NCBI GenBank assembly: GCA_002433025.1
Contig: DJGZ01000045.1
Span: 1 to 41,655 of the forward strand
Direction of reading: 5' to 3'
Length of the DNA stretch: 41,655 nucleotides
Origin: Bacteroidales bacterium UBA5833
GTDB lineage: Bacteria > Bacteroidota > Bacteroidia > Bacteroidales > Lentimicrobiaceae
The translations under genes and the position numbers were made by a program. A model generated the notes under the pieces. The model saw only the letters and a program-made list of their open reading frames with translations. It was not told where the DNA came from and made no database searches. Positions 25,064 through 33,029 of this stretch are shown piece after piece (the stretch's first letter is position 1; each line of letters begins with the position of its first letter).

Positions 25064-25954
25064 ATGTCCGGACCCAAAATCAAGATCCTTTTCATTGTGA
25101 ATCCTGTGTCGGGAGTGCACCATTCCCGTAAGGCAGTGCTGGCCGGACTGGCAGCTGACACCCTTGATCCGGAGCGCTTTGAGTGGGAGATCGTGTTCAG
25201 CGAATCGGCGGAGCATGTGAAAGCACTCAGCCGGGCAGCCGCGGAGGCGGGAACCAACATCATCGCGGCAGTGGGTGGCGACGGGACGGTAAACCAGGTG
25301 GTAAAGGGCATGTTCGGAAGCCATTCGGTGCTGGCCCTGATCCCGGCCGGTTCCGGCAACGGACTGGCGCATCATCTCGGCATTCCGTCAGATATCGGCG
25401 AAAGCCTTGCCCTGATCAACAATATGAACGTGAAGCAGGTCGATACAGTGAGTATCAACGACGATCTGTTTGTCTCCATTGCCGGGGTGGGCTTCGATGC
25501 CCTCGTGGCAAAAAAGTTCGCCAGGTCGGGCAGGCGCGGTTTTCTTTCCTATTTCAGGATCGTTACCAACGAGTATAACTATTACCGTCCCCGGAATTAC
25601 AAACTATTGATCGACGGGCAGATGTACCACCGTGAAGCCTTGTTTGTCAGTTTTGCCAACACCAATCAGTTCGGGTACAATACCATTATTTCGCCTTCGG
25701 CGCAGATTGACGACGGACTGGTTGATGTGTGCATCGTGAAAAAGGTTCCCCTGATTTATGCGCCCCATGTGGTGGGCCTTTTGCTGACAAGAAAGATTGA
25801 TGCCTCGGATTATGTGGAGGTCATCAAAGCCCGTGAAGTCAGCCTGACACGCAGGAAAAACAGGGTGATCAATCTTGACGGAGAACCGGTGAAGCTTGAC
25901 AAAACGCTGCACATCAGGGTGAACCCTTTGTCCCTGTCGATGATTGTGACTTAA
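25064..25954 (+). CDS. Diacylglycerol kinase family lipid kinase (YegS/DgkB-like)
   Basis: This 296-aa protein belongs to the DAGK catalytic family, which phosphorylates diacylglycerol or related lipids at the membrane face. Motifs are FIVNPVSG near the start, GGDGTVNQVVKG and PAGSGNGLAHHLGI, followed by the C-terminal beta-sandwich ending with NLDGEPVKL. The frame is open back to 24905, but that first ATG lies at the edge of a palindromic repeat and gives a poorly folding extension. The ATG at 25064, just before PKIKILFIVNP, is preferred. It is followed 11 nt later by a SUI1-type gene, suggesting cotranscription. Confidence 0.87.
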   Translation: MSGPKIKILFIVNPVSGVHHSRKAVLAGLAADTLDPERFEWEIVFSESAEHVKALSRAAAEAGTNIIAAVGGDGTVNQVVKGMFGSHSVLALIPAGSGNGLAHHLGIPSDIGESLALINNMNVKQVDTVSINDDLFVSIAGVGFDALVAKKFARSGRRGFLSYFRIVTNEYNYYRPRNYKLLIDGQMYHREALFVSFANTNQFGYNTIISPSAQIDDGLVDVCIVKKVPLIYAPHVVGLLLTRKIDASDYVEVIKAREVSLTRRKNRVINLDGEPVKLDKTLHIRVNPLSLSMIVT

Positions 25955-25965
25955 AATACAACAAT

Positions 25966-26319
25966 ATGCCGGCTGAAAAATCGAAAAACAAGCGCCCTGA
26001 GGGGATCGTTTACTCCACCGACCCCGATTTCAAATACGATTTCGGAAAGGAACAGGAGCAGGCAACCCTGCCACCAGTGCAGCAGAACCTGCGGGTGATG
26101 CTCGACCGCAAACTGAAAGGCGGAAAAAAAGCCACCCTCGTCACAGGATTTACCGGCAGCGCATCAGATCTGGCCGCGCTGGCCAAACAACTGAAGAACC
26201 TGTGTGCGGCCGGCGGAACTTCTGACAATGGCGAGATCCTGGTGCAGGGCGATTTCAGACAGAAGATCCTGGATTATCTGCTTAAAAAGGGCTATAAAGC
26301 CAAACTTGCAGGAGGTTAA
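25966..26319 (+). CDS. SUI1/YciH-type translation factor
   Basis: This 117-aa protein is a bacterial member of the eIF1/SUI1 family. The fold is recognisable from the basic stretch LDRKLKGGKKATLVTGF, the LAALAKQLKNLCAAGGTS helix and the C-terminal ILVQGDFRQKILDYLLKKGYKAKLAGG. Bacterial YciH proteins bind the small ribosomal subunit and are thought to affect start-codon fidelity or stress translation. The first 35 residues are charged and variable. It sits between the lipid kinase and a glycosyltransferase gene on the same strand. Confidence 0.9.
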   Translation: MPAEKSKNKRPEGIVYSTDPDFKYDFGKEQEQATLPPVQQNLRVMLDRKLKGGKKATLVTGFTGSASDLAALAKQLKNLCAAGGTSDNGEILVQGDFRQKILDYLLKKGYKAKLAGG

Positions 26320-26362
26320 GTCATTGATGTTTTATTGATTGATTTTTAATCTGTTTATAAAT

Positions 26363-28000
26363 ATGGTCTCCGGATTTCTCAGTTTTTTCCGCCGAAACCC
26401 CTGGTTTTTTTACGCTTTTTCCGTGCTGATGCTGTTCCCGGCCCTGTTGTGGCACCTGGGATTTCTTGCCATCAATTTCCCCACGGATGAGCCCACCCGG
26501 GCCATTGTCGCCCTCGAGATGATTGTCAGCGGTAACTACATCACCCCCACCATCAACGGGGATTTCTATTACAACAAACCACCGTTGTACAACTGGATCA
26601 TCATCGCGTATTACAAGCTGGCCGGAAACTATTCAGAGTTTACCCTCCGCCTGCCGGTGGTGGTGGGGCTGCTGCTTTTCGGGCTTACCATCTTCTGGTT
26701 TGTACGCCGCCACCTGGGCAATAAACAGGGATTCATCGTGGCCATCCTTTTCATTACCTCTGGCCGTATCCTTTTCTGGGATTCCTTCCTCGGCCTGATC
26801 GACATCACTTTCTCCTGGCTGGTGTACCTCTCTTTTATGCTGATCTACCATTTCAGGGAGAAAAAGCAATACCTGGCGCTTTTCCTGGTCTCATACCTCC
26901 TGACGGGTATCACCTTCCTGATGAAAGGGCTGCCATCGCTGGTTTTCCAGGGCATTACGCTGCTCGCCATATTCAGCTATAACCACGAGTTCAGAAAGCT
27001 GTTTTCGTGGAGGCACTTTGCCGGGATTGGTTTGTTCCTGCTGATTATAGGCGCTTATTATTACGCTTATTTTCAGGTACATCCGTTTGATTTCAGGATT
27101 TTTAAAACCCTTTTCAGTGAATCGGAAAAGCGCACCATTATCAATTACGGCTGGTTACGGTTCACCAGGCATTTGTTTACTTTTCCACTTGAAATGTTCT
27201 ACCATTTCTTTCCCTGGTCGGTGCTGTGGATCTATTTTTTCAGGCGCGATTTCAGGTCGACCCTGCGCGAACACCCCTTCCTGCGGTTCAATTTCATTGT
27301 CTTTATCTTCAATATCATCATTTACTGGACCTCTCCGGAGTCGTATCCCAGGTATATTTTCATGCTCTTCCCGCCGCTGTTTACCATTCTGGTCTTCCAC
27401 TTTTTCAGGGATCTGGGCAAAAACGGCAAATACAGCAGGGTAGTGGAGTATTTTCTGATGGGGGTAATGGTACTGGGAATCATTGCAGCCATTCCCATGC
27501 CATTGCTGAAGCAGACCAATTTTGTGGATCATGCCTGGCTGAAAGCAGGGGTGATGTTCTTCACCATGCTGCTGCTTACCTGGTTATACTATAAACTCAA
27601 GGAGCAGCGGATGATTATTTTTGCCGCCGCCATGCTGATGATCCGCATCGGATTTGATTGGTTTATCATTCCGCCGCGTTACAACGATTTTCAGGTGCAC
27701 AAGGAAGGCGCGCTGAAGGCCGCTGCTGTCACCGGAGATGCAGATCTTTCCATTTTTAAGGATTCGGAAACCGAACATGCCACCTCTTTTTACATCACCC
27801 TGGGCAAAATGCAGTTGCTGAAGTTTCAGCATGATGACTTCAGCACTGCCGGTTTTTATTACCTTGATCCACGCCTGTTACCGGAGGATGCGTATGAAAC
27901 GGTTTATGATTTTAACCTGTACAGGCATGATCAGCCGATGAAAATTGTAAAACTGAAAGAAGAAACAGTCCGTAAACTTAACAGAAAGGAGTTACAGTAA
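26363..28000 (+). CDS. ArnT-like membrane glycosyltransferase (GT-C fold)
   Basis: This protein of about 545 aa is a polytopic transferase of the ArnT/PMT group, which moves a sugar from a polyprenyl-phosphate carrier onto an envelope acceptor. The catalytic acidic pair appears in FPTDEPTRA in the first periplasmic loop, followed by NGDFYYNKPPLYNWI. At least ten hydrophobic segments follow, and a soluble C-terminal domain (about 440-545) resembles that of ArnT. A TTG at 26339 would add eight residues; the ATG at 26363 is preferred. The stop overlaps the next gene's ATG by one base. The substrate could be aminoarabinose or another sugar, and no arn genes are adjacent. Confidence 0.85.
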   Translation: MVSGFLSFFRRNPWFFYAFSVLMLFPALLWHLGFLAINFPTDEPTRAIVALEMIVSGNYITPTINGDFYYNKPPLYNWIIIAYYKLAGNYSEFTLRLPVVVGLLLFGLTIFWFVRRHLGNKQGFIVAILFITSGRILFWDSFLGLIDITFSWLVYLSFMLIYHFREKKQYLALFLVSYLLTGITFLMKGLPSLVFQGITLLAIFSYNHEFRKLFSWRHFAGIGLFLLIIGAYYYAYFQVHPFDFRIFKTLFSESEKRTIINYGWLRFTRHLFTFPLEMFYHFFPWSVLWIYFFRRDFRSTLREHPFLRFNFIVFIFNIIIYWTSPESYPRYIFMLFPPLFTILVFHFFRDLGKNGKYSRVVEYFLMGVMVLGIIAAIPMPLLKQTNFVDHAWLKAGVMFFTMLLLTWLYYKLKEQRMIIFAAAMLMIRIGFDWFIIPPRYNDFQVHKEGALKAAAVTGDADLSIFKDSETEHATSFYITLGKMQLLKFQHDDFSTAGFYYLDPRLLPEDAYETVYDFNLYRHDQPMKIVKLKEETVRKLNRKELQ

Positions 28001-29268
28001 TGTTGCTACAGATCGGTACTCATTTTAAAGAATGGCTCACACGGCAGGGGGTTTCAGAGCAATTTTCGGCCGGTATCAGGGATATTACGGATTTTGTAAT
28101 TGCTTTCCTGCTGATTCTGGCCTTTTATTATGTTGTGAAGTTTGTTGTACTGGGTGTGGTCAGGCGTATCACCCGCCGTTCGAGCACCACCTGGGACGAC
28201 GCCCTTTATCACAGCCGGTTCTTCAATAAAGTCTTATTGTTTGTGCCGGGCGTAATGCTGGGGTTTGTCGCCCCCCTTACCCTGAGCGAGTTCCCGGATG
28301 CGCTGGTGCGGGTATTGCAGTTGATCCAGATTTATCTTGTATTTGTATCCATATCAACCGCCAACGCCTTCCTGAATGCTGTTTATGAAATCTATCAGGG
28401 CTTCGAAGTGTCAAAGGCCAAGCCCATCAAGGGTTATCTTCAGGTGTTCAAGATTATCCTGATTGTTATCGGAGTTATCATTGTTATTTCGATGCTGCTG
28501 AACAAATCCCCGCTTTATCTGCTCGGAGGTCTGGGCGCTTTTTCAGCCGTGCTGCTGCTGATTTTCAGGGATCCCATCCTCGGCCTTGTGGCCGGTATAC
28601 AGATTTCGGCCAACGATATGGTAAGGCAGGGCGACTGGATTGTGATGAATAAGTCGGGCGCCGACGGGGTGGTAACCGATATCTCGCTCACCACGGTGAA
28701 GGTACAGAACTGGGACCGCACCATCACCACCATTCCGACCTATTCGCTGGTGTCGGAAAGTTTTGTCAACTGGCGGGGCATGGAGGAGTCGGGCGGCAGG
28801 CGCATCAAGCGCTCCATCAACATCGACATGAACAGCGTGAAGTTCTGCTCTCAGGAAATGATTGACCGGTTTCTGCATATTCAGCTCGTCAGGCCTTATG
28901 TGGAGAGTAAAGAGCAGGAACTTGCCGACTACAATGCCACCAATACCATTGACAATACGGTGCTGGTGAACGGCCGCAGGCAGACCAATCTGGGGATCTT
29001 CAGGGCATACCTGTCGGCTTACCTTAAAAACAATCCCGATATCCGGCAGGATATGACTTTCCTGGTCAGGCAGCTTCAGCCGGGCGAAAGCGGCATTCCC
29101 ATGGAGATTTATGTCTTCAGTAAGGTGCAGGAATGGGCGAAATACGAAGACATTCAATCGGACATATTCGACCATGTGCTGGCCGCCATTCCCGAATTTG
29201 AGCTGCAGGTATTCCAGAACCCTTCAGGCGCAGACCTGAGAAAGCTGGGAATGCCGGGAATCCGATAA
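28000..29268 (+). CDS. MscS-family mechanosensitive channel (YbdG-like)
   Basis: This 422-aa inner-membrane protein has five hydrophobic segments in its first 200 residues. The pore helix region is SPLYLLGGLGAFSAVLLLIFRDPILGLVAGIQI, which is the MscS TM3 signature. A beta-domain follows with GDWIVMNKSGADGVVTDI and a C-terminal cytoplasmic region. Length and the long loop after VNWRGM resemble YbdG rather than the small MscS. It relieves turgor during osmotic downshift. The ATG overlaps the stop of the preceding glycosyltransferase gene, so the two are coupled. Confidence 0.9.
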   Translation: MLLQIGTHFKEWLTRQGVSEQFSAGIRDITDFVIAFLLILAFYYVVKFVVLGVVRRITRRSSTTWDDALYHSRFFNKVLLFVPGVMLGFVAPLTLSEFPDALVRVLQLIQIYLVFVSISTANAFLNAVYEIYQGFEVSKAKPIKGYLQVFKIILIVIGVIIVISMLLNKSPLYLLGGLGAFSAVLLLIFRDPILGLVAGIQISANDMVRQGDWIVMNKSGADGVVTDISLTTVKVQNWDRTITTIPTYSLVSESFVNWRGMEESGGRRIKRSINIDMNSVKFCSQEMIDRFLHIQLVRPYVESKEQELADYNATNTIDNTVLVNGRRQTNLGIFRAYLSAYLKNNPDIRQDMTFLVRQLQPGESGIPMEIYVFSKVQEWAKYEDIQSDIFDHVLAAIPEFELQVFQNPSGADLRKLGMPGIR

Positions 29269-29407
29269 TTTTCCTTATATTGGTTAAGTGACTGATATAC
29301 TGTAATAAGGCTGTTCCGGCAGCTTTGGTGCCTGTCATTCCTGCCCGGGAATTGCCGGGTGAATAACCGCATTTGCTTGTCTGGTAAACTGAAGTCAGGA
29401 GTTGAAT

Positions 29408-29608
29408 CTATTCCTGCTTTTTTTCGGGTCTTTCAAAAAAATAGATGAATATCCCGAACATAACACCTCCACCCAGCGCCTGAAAGATGATAGTTTTTAA
29501 TCCGGTATGAAAGCCATCGTAATTATTTGACATCCAGTAGTTCCAGAGGCCCATAAGTAATGTGAATGCCAAAGCTTTCAGGATAACGGTTTTCAGATGT
29601 CTGTTCAT
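29408..29608 (-). CDS. Small two-helix membrane protein
   Basis: This 66-aa protein has two hydrophobic segments (about residues 8-26 and 37-57), a basic N-terminus and a charged tail (ERPEKKQE). No family is recognised. It lies 64 nt after the lycopene cyclase gene on the same strand, so it may be the last gene of the carotenoid cluster. It could help organise carotenoid enzymes in the membrane, but nothing in the sequence shows this. Confidence 0.6.
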   Translation of the reverse strand: MNRHLKTVILKALAFTLLMGLWNYWMSNNYDGFHTGLKTIIFQALGGGVMFGIFIYFFERPEKKQE

Positions 29609-29672
29609 TTAACGGAAATTTTACCTGCTCAGACAAAAATACAGCTTTCAGGCCGGATAGCAAAATGCTTTT

Positions 29673-30389
29673 TTATTGCCCTGTTTCGGGGATTGGCTGG
29701 TTTTTTCTCCGGTCCCTGCCCCTCAGCCATTCATAGATGGTGGTGTTCATCAGCAGCATAAAGAGTCCGTAAACGGCATCTTCCACAGGGATGGTTCCCA
29801 TACGGATACCCAGGTTGCGGGTGTCGTCGTACCATACCACCGGTTCGGCGGTAAAAAGGCCGGTGAGGGCTCCGTTAACGATAAAAAACGGGATCAGGGT
29901 AGCAAAATACATTACATAGAACCGACCAAGGTAGCGCGATTTGAAAACCAGCAGGTGCAGGGTAAGAAATATGGAGGTAAATACAAAAGTGATAAAGGTG
30001 TACCAGCGATCGGGGTTGATCGCGGCAATAATCAGCAGGGTAAGGGCGATAACGCCGGTAAGCCGGTTGGCGTAAGGCCCCAGGTAGTCTTTGGGGATCA
30101 GGTATTCAAATGCATGATAGGTAAAAAGACAGGCATAGGGGATGGCAATGAAAAAGAGCCATTCCTCCACCGGCAGGTTGACCAGGTAAACGCCCTGAAG
30201 GTGAACGGGATTAAATCCCCACACTTCCAGGGAGGTTTTAAGCATGTCCCAGGGGATAAATACCAGCATGGTCCCCAGCATTGCCGGGAATAGATACTTC
30301 CAGTTACGGTAAAATTTCAACCGCTTATCGAAACCGGCAATGAAGGGAATCGAGATAGCCAGCAGGTTAATCCAGAAATAGTATGACAC
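29673..30389 (-). CDS. crtYcd: CrtYcd-type lycopene beta-cyclase
   Basis: This 238-aa membrane protein has six or seven hydrophobic helices and two copies of the small cyclase domain in one chain, as in archaeal and Bacteroidota lycopene cyclases. The key acidic motif PVEEWLFF appears near residue 72, and a second related block lies near TIPVEDAVYGLFM. The enzyme would convert lycopene to beta-carotene without net redox change. It lies 12 nt after crtZ, so the two are cotranscribed. Confidence 0.87.
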   Translation of the reverse strand: MSYYFWINLLAISIPFIAGFDKRLKFYRNWKYLFPAMLGTMLVFIPWDMLKTSLEVWGFNPVHLQGVYLVNLPVEEWLFFIAIPYACLFTYHAFEYLIPKDYLGPYANRLTGVIALTLLIIAAINPDRWYTFITFVFTSIFLTLHLLVFKSRYLGRFYVMYFATLIPFFIVNGALTGLFTAEPVVWYDDTRNLGIRMGTIPVEDAVYGLFMLLMNTTIYEWLRGRDRRKNQPIPETGQ

Positions 30390-30401
30390 GATAGGGATGT
30401 T

Positions 30402-30869
30402 TTATTTCTGAGCGGCTTTTTTCCTGGCAAATTCTTCTATGTAATACTTCATCGGAGCGATGAGGAAGCCATAGTTATAGTGGGCATGCGGATTGTGGTG
30501 CTCCAGATGCGCCTTCACGGTTGCCCGCAGGTAGCGGTTCGAGAAATTGCGGAGGATGGGAACACGCTGGTGCACATAAACATCATGGAACATAAAATAA
30601 GCCAGTCCGTAAAGCAGGATGCCGATACCGGCACTCAGCAGGTAATAGTTCGGATTCACCACGCCAAAGTATATCAGCAGGATGCTCGGAACAGCAAAGA
30701 TTACTGCAAAAACATCGTTCCATTCCACTTTCCGTCCGTCACGGATGTGATGATCTTTATGCAGCACCCACAGGAAGCCATGCATCACATATTTATGGGT
30801 GAACCAGGCCATAAATTCCATAAAGAAGAACAAGGCCAGCACAATCAGTATATAAATCAGGAAGTTCAT
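30402..30869 (-). CDS. crtZ: Beta-carotene hydroxylase
   Basis: This 155-aa protein is a fatty-acid-hydroxylase-superfamily diiron enzyme. The histidine clusters THKYVMHG, HKDHH, FHDVYVHQ and HLEHHNPHAH are all present, and membrane helices alternate with them. CrtZ adds hydroxyl groups at C3 and C3' of beta-carotene to give zeaxanthin. It is normal length for Bacteroidota CrtZ. It follows a 240-nt gap after idi, so it may have its own promoter, and it immediately precedes the lycopene cyclase. Confidence 0.92.
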   Translation of the reverse strand: MNFLIYILIVLALFFFMEFMAWFTHKYVMHGFLWVLHKDHHIRDGRKVEWNDVFAVIFAVPSILLIYFGVVNPNYYLLSAGIGILLYGLAYFMFHDVYVHQRVPILRNFSNRYLRATVKAHLEHHNPHAHYNYGFLIAPMKYYIEEFARKKAAQK

Positions 30870-31109
30870 GTTGATTTGATGTTTAAAAGTTTGTTAATCT
30901 GATAGTTAATTCTGTTCTGCGGTAAACAAATAAGAAATCCATTTTGTTGTTATTAACAGTAGTACGTTAAGAATTTTTAATGAATTGACTTAAAGTGGAT
31001 TATAAAAGCTTGTTTAAAGATAACAAATCATTTATAATCAAGTCGTTGCGTTTTTGAGTCCATGCGTGATTTTTAAATTTAACGGACTATTGTATTAAAG
31101 CACATTCCC
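30870..31109. promoter_or_regulatory. AT-rich crtZ upstream region with operator-like half sites
   Basis: This 240-bp gap has several copies of a TTTGTT(T)A-type sequence: TTTGTTAATC at 30890-30899, its inverted partner GGTAAACAAA at 30921-30930, and TTGTTTAA (31010-31017) facing TAACAAAT (31021-31028). A possible -7 box TATCTTTA lies on the minus strand at 31015-31022. The half sites resemble the inverted repeat in front of crtI. Confidence 0.42.
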
Positions 31110-31643
31110 TTAATTCCGTGCCGGCAGTTTTTGTCTGTAATATTCTTCCACCCTGTCGAAGGCGATCCGGAACCATACCGTGAATAATTCCGGGTTGAGG
31201 TTCATCTCCTTCCGGATATCTTCTATGGTTGCATAGCGGTAGGATTCAACTTCTTCTGGGTTGATAACCGGAAGCAGGTCAGCGGTGCCGACAAAGACGT
31301 GGTCTACTTCGTGTTCGGTAAGATTGTTGTCGAATTCAGCCTTGTAGGTGAAGGTGAAAACTTCCTCCATTTCGCAGTCGAAACCCATTTCTTCGCGCAT
31401 GCGCCGGTGTGCCGCAACGTCAGTGGTTTCGCCAGGCCGCGGGTGACTGCAGCAGGTATTGGTCCAGAGGCCCGGGGAATGGTATTTCGACAGGGCGCGC
31501 TGCTGAAGCAGAAGCCGGCCTTCCGTGTTAAAGATAAAAACGGAGAATGCCCGGTGGAGCTTTGCCTCCCGGTGGGCCTGCATTTTCTCCATAATTCCTG
31601 TTTCCATATCGCTGGCGTCCACGAGTATCACATATTCTTCCAT
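31110..31643 (-). CDS. idi: Isopentenyl-diphosphate isomerase, type I
   Basis: This 177-aa Nudix-fold enzyme interconverts IPP and DMAPP, feeding carotenoid synthesis. The catalytic cysteine is in TNTCCSHP and the Nudix helix is RRMREEMGFDCE. The second active-site glutamate region is EHEVDHVFVG. Length is typical for type I Idi. It follows the unknown secreted protein by 13 nt in the crtI operon. Confidence 0.93.
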   Translation of the reverse strand: MEEYVILVDASDMETGIMEKMQAHREAKLHRAFSVFIFNTEGRLLLQQRALSKYHSPGLWTNTCCSHPRPGETTDVAAHRRMREEMGFDCEMEEVFTFTYKAEFDNNLTEHEVDHVFVGTADLLPVINPEEVESYRYATIEDIRKEMNLNPELFTVWFRIAFDRVEEYYRQKLPARN

Positions 31644-31656
31644 GTCAGGTACTTTT

Positions 31657-32181
31657 TTAGTTAGCCAGTATTTTTATCCTGGCAGATTCATTGCTGGTGA
31701 GTTGGCCTGAGTCGACCATGAAACCTGCGATCTTTGAAGCAATTTCACGGTTGGCCGGCTGGTTGCCAAACTGCTTGATATTTTCCAGAATAAACTTTTT
31801 ATCGTCCTGAATGTTCGCATTGTAACCCAGAAAAGAAGGGGCTTTGGTTTGCGTGGCAAACCGCAGGAACCTGATTTCAAGCTGGCCGGGCTTTTTTGCT
31901 ACGGCATCCTCGAGCATTTGTTTACCCCTGCGAAAATAGGCTATTTTTTTTGCCGGGTTGCCGATGCAGTTGGGGGCCGCCGCTGTGGAAGCCCCATAAT
32001 AGGCAAGAAGCACAACGTCAGCGGGAGCCTTATTTCCGAAGCTTTCGCTCAGCTTCAGCGCCCCGCATTCGTCCTTGTCCATGCCGAAATACATGCTACG
32101 TGCCTGTTCAAGACTAACCTGTGCAAAAGCGGTTTGTCCGGAGATGATCAGAAAAAACAGGATAAGATGCCGTATCTTCAT
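31657..32181 (-). CDS. Unknown secreted protein within the carotenoid operon
   Basis: This 174-aa protein has a signal peptide (hydrophobic 5-18, cleavage near AFAQ at 21). The mature part is mostly helical, with two cysteines (in DKDECGALK and APNCIGNP) that could form a disulphide, and a repeat-like helical body ending GQLTSNESARIKILAN. It is locked between crtB (1-nt gap) and idi (13-nt gap), so it is surely cotranscribed with them. I believe similar proteins occur in other Bacteroidota carotenoid clusters, but this needs a search. Export to the periplasm is odd next to cytoplasmic and inner-membrane enzymes; it may help carotenoid transfer. Confidence 0.7.
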   Translation of the reverse strand: MKIRHLILFFLIISGQTAFAQVSLEQARSMYFGMDKDECGALKLSESFGNKAPADVVLLAYYGASTAAAPNCIGNPAKKIAYFRRGKQMLEDAVAKKPGQLEIRFLRFATQTKAPSFLGYNANIQDDKKFILENIKQFGNQPANREIASKIAGFMVDSGQLTSNESARIKILAN

Positions 32182-32182
32182 A

Positions 32183-33019
32183 TTATAATAAGTTTAGCTG
32201 GTGTTTGAGGTATGAGGTTACCAACAATTTGTATTTGGTCCGGTTGGGGATCCTGATGCGTTCTTTCATGATGCGGGAGGAACGTGTACGTTTAATCTTC
32301 AGAAAGAGCTTATGGAAATAGACATAAGCCATGTAAACGCCGAACCTGGCGCCACGGGGCAGCATTTTAATGCCTTCCAGTCCATCTGCAAAATCGAGGG
32401 CTATGTCATCTTCAATTTTCTGTTTCGTTTCATCATCAAACTTCGACAGGTCGATCCCGGGAAAGTATGACCGTCCCAGGCCTTCGAAGTCAGCTTGCAG
32501 GTCGCGCAGGAAATTGATTTTCTGAAATGCGGAGCCCAGCCGCATGGCCGGTGGTTTCAGCTTTTTGTATTTTCCGTCATCGCCTTCGCAGAAAACACGG
32601 AGGCACATCAGTCCCACCACTTCGGCCGACCCCAGAATATATTTTTCAAATTTTTCCTGATCATAGGAGATGTCCTTCAGGTCCATTTCCATGCTGTCGA
32701 GAAACAGATCGATCAGCTCTTTTTCAATACCGTATTTATTGACAACCCATTGAAAGTTGTTCAGGATAGGGTTCAGACTGATTTTTTCTTCAATGGCGAG
32801 ATAGGTGTCCGTTCTGAACCTTTCCAGCAGCCTGGCTTTGTCGAAGCCGTGGAATGAATCCACAATCTCATCGGCAAACCGGACAAATCCGTAAATGGCA
32901 TAAATCGGATCGTGGAAGCGCCGGCTGAAGAACCTTATGCCCAGCGAAAATGAGGTCGAGTAAGTTACCGTGGTCAGCTTGCTCGATTTTTTTGAGATCA
33001 TATCAAATAGCTCTTTCAT
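32183..33019 (-). CDS. crtB: Phytoene synthase
   Basis: This 278-aa enzyme joins two GGPP molecules into phytoene. The first aspartate-rich site is FADEIVDSFHG and the second is NFLRDLQADFEGLGRSYFPG. The start MKELFDMISK at 33019 is chosen because it follows the crtI stop by 10 nt; the longer frame to 33091 would run into crtI. It is second in the operon. GGPP synthase is not in the window. Confidence 0.92.
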   Translation of the reverse strand: MKELFDMISKKSSKLTTVTYSTSFSLGIRFFSRRFHDPIYAIYGFVRFADEIVDSFHGFDKARLLERFRTDTYLAIEEKISLNPILNNFQWVVNKYGIEKELIDLFLDSMEMDLKDISYDQEKFEKYILGSAEVVGLMCLRVFCEGDDGKYKKLKPPAMRLGSAFQKINFLRDLQADFEGLGRSYFPGIDLSKFDDETKQKIEDDIALDFADGLEGIKMLPRGARFGVYMAYVYFHKLFLKIKRTRSSRIMKERIRIPNRTKYKLLVTSYLKHQLNLL

Positions 33020-33029
33020 CGTAAATGGT

